From Candidatus Bathyarchaeota archaeon (GTDB lineage Archaea > Thermoproteota > Bathyarchaeia > Bathyarchaeales > Bathyarchaeaceae): a stretch of DNA of 6,520 bases. The notes under the pieces are model-generated. The model made no database searches and had not been told where the DNA came from. It worked only from the letters and a program-made list of their open reading frames with translations. The stretch covers positions 1 through 6,520 of the forward strand of contig JACUTO010000083.1 of the NCBI GenBank assembly GCA_014859755.1, in the 5' to 3' direction. The translations under genes and the position numbers were made by a program. The stretch's first letter is position 1. Every line of letters starts with the position of its first letter. Below, piece by piece: positions 6,455 through 6,520 of the stretch.

Positions 6455-6475
6455 CTAACGATAAAAGAAAAAGCG
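6422..6475 (-). promoter_or_regulatory. Candidate promoter region of the operon
   Basis: The only non-coding gap in the window lies upstream of the aspartokinase gene (6388-6520, 133 bp), so the promoter should be here. On the minus strand there are two A/T-rich candidates for a TATA box. One is TTTTATC at 6466-6460, within a T-rich tract. The other is AAAAATTTT at 6437-6429, preceded by a purine-rich GAAAC that resembles a BRE. The second would place transcription start about 20-25 bp before the ATG. Neither matches the consensus well, so the position is a guess. Confidence 0.3.
6461..6472 (-). terminator. T-rich tract, possible terminator of the gene beyond the right edge
   Basis: Read on the minus strand this is TTTTTCTTTTAT. 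Archaeal RNA polymerase often terminates at such T-runs without a hairpin. If a minus-strand gene lies just beyond position 6520, this would end it. It could equally be part of the operon promoter. No hairpin precedes it that I can see. Confidence 0.25.
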
Positions 6476-6520
6476 ATAGCGGTAGAACATCATTGGAGAA
6501 TTGGTCGTTGAAGTCGTTGA

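Noticed and set aside
6425..6511. 28-codon plus-strand ORF in the leader region
   Set aside because: It begins with ATG inside the inverted repeat spacer but shows no ribosome site or family resemblance. It is also on the opposite strand from the operon, so it is not a leader peptide.
6441..6518. Minus-strand frame open from the right edge to a TGA at 6443-6441, possibly the C-terminus of an upstream gene
   Set aside because: Only 25 codons are visible, another minus frame is also open to 6455, and neither is recognisable. Sequence past 6520 would be needed to decide.
6388..6520. A lysine riboswitch or other known leader RNA
   Set aside because: The leader is too short for a lysine riboswitch and, apart from the simple inverted repeat, shows no conserved riboswitch core.
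1..6520. CRISPR array, tRNA/rRNA gene, insertion sequence, toxin or defence system
   Set aside because: No spaced repeats, RNA gene signatures, transposase or terminal inverted repeats are visible. Coding of recognised metabolic genes covers 1-6387 almost without a gap.

Overview
The window looks like chromosomal DNA from an archaeon. It holds one tightly packed minus-strand operon of seven genes that fills almost all of the 6.5 kb. Three enzymes point to Archaea: an aldolase-type 2-amino-3,7-dideoxy-heptulosonate (ADTH) synthase, a type II 3-dehydroquinate synthase, and a GHMP-superfamily shikimate kinase in place of the bacterial P-loop AroK. TTG and GTG starts are frequent, and many genes overlap by 4 nt. 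The protein style (for example the C-terminal ACT domain of the aspartokinase) would suit a Bathyarchaeia/Thermoproteota-type lineage. That placement is inference from memory, not from a search.

Layout, read in the direction of transcription from right to left: a non-coding leader with an imperfect inverted repeat (about 6388-6520); aspartokinase (6387-5137); aspartate-semialdehyde dehydrogenase (5133-4096); ADTH synthase (4083-3292); 3-dehydroquinate synthase II (3295-2225); type I 3-dehydroquinate dehydratase (2228-1545); shikimate dehydrogenase (1543-674); and shikimate kinase (677 to beyond position 1, C-terminus cut off by the window edge). No plus-strand gene is credible.

The genes form a continuous pathway. 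Aspartate is phosphorylated and reduced to aspartate semialdehyde. ADTH synthase joins the semialdehyde to a deoxy-ketohexose phosphate. The product is oxidised and cyclised to 3-dehydroquinate, dehydrated to 3-dehydroshikimate, reduced to shikimate and phosphorylated to shikimate 3-phosphate. This is the archaeal route to aromatic amino acids that avoids DAHP. The gene order matches the order of the reactions at every step. The enzymes belong to known families. What deserves a second look is the strict collinearity with the aspartate branch built in, the nested inverted repeat in front of the first gene, and the use of non-ATG starts in five of seven genes.
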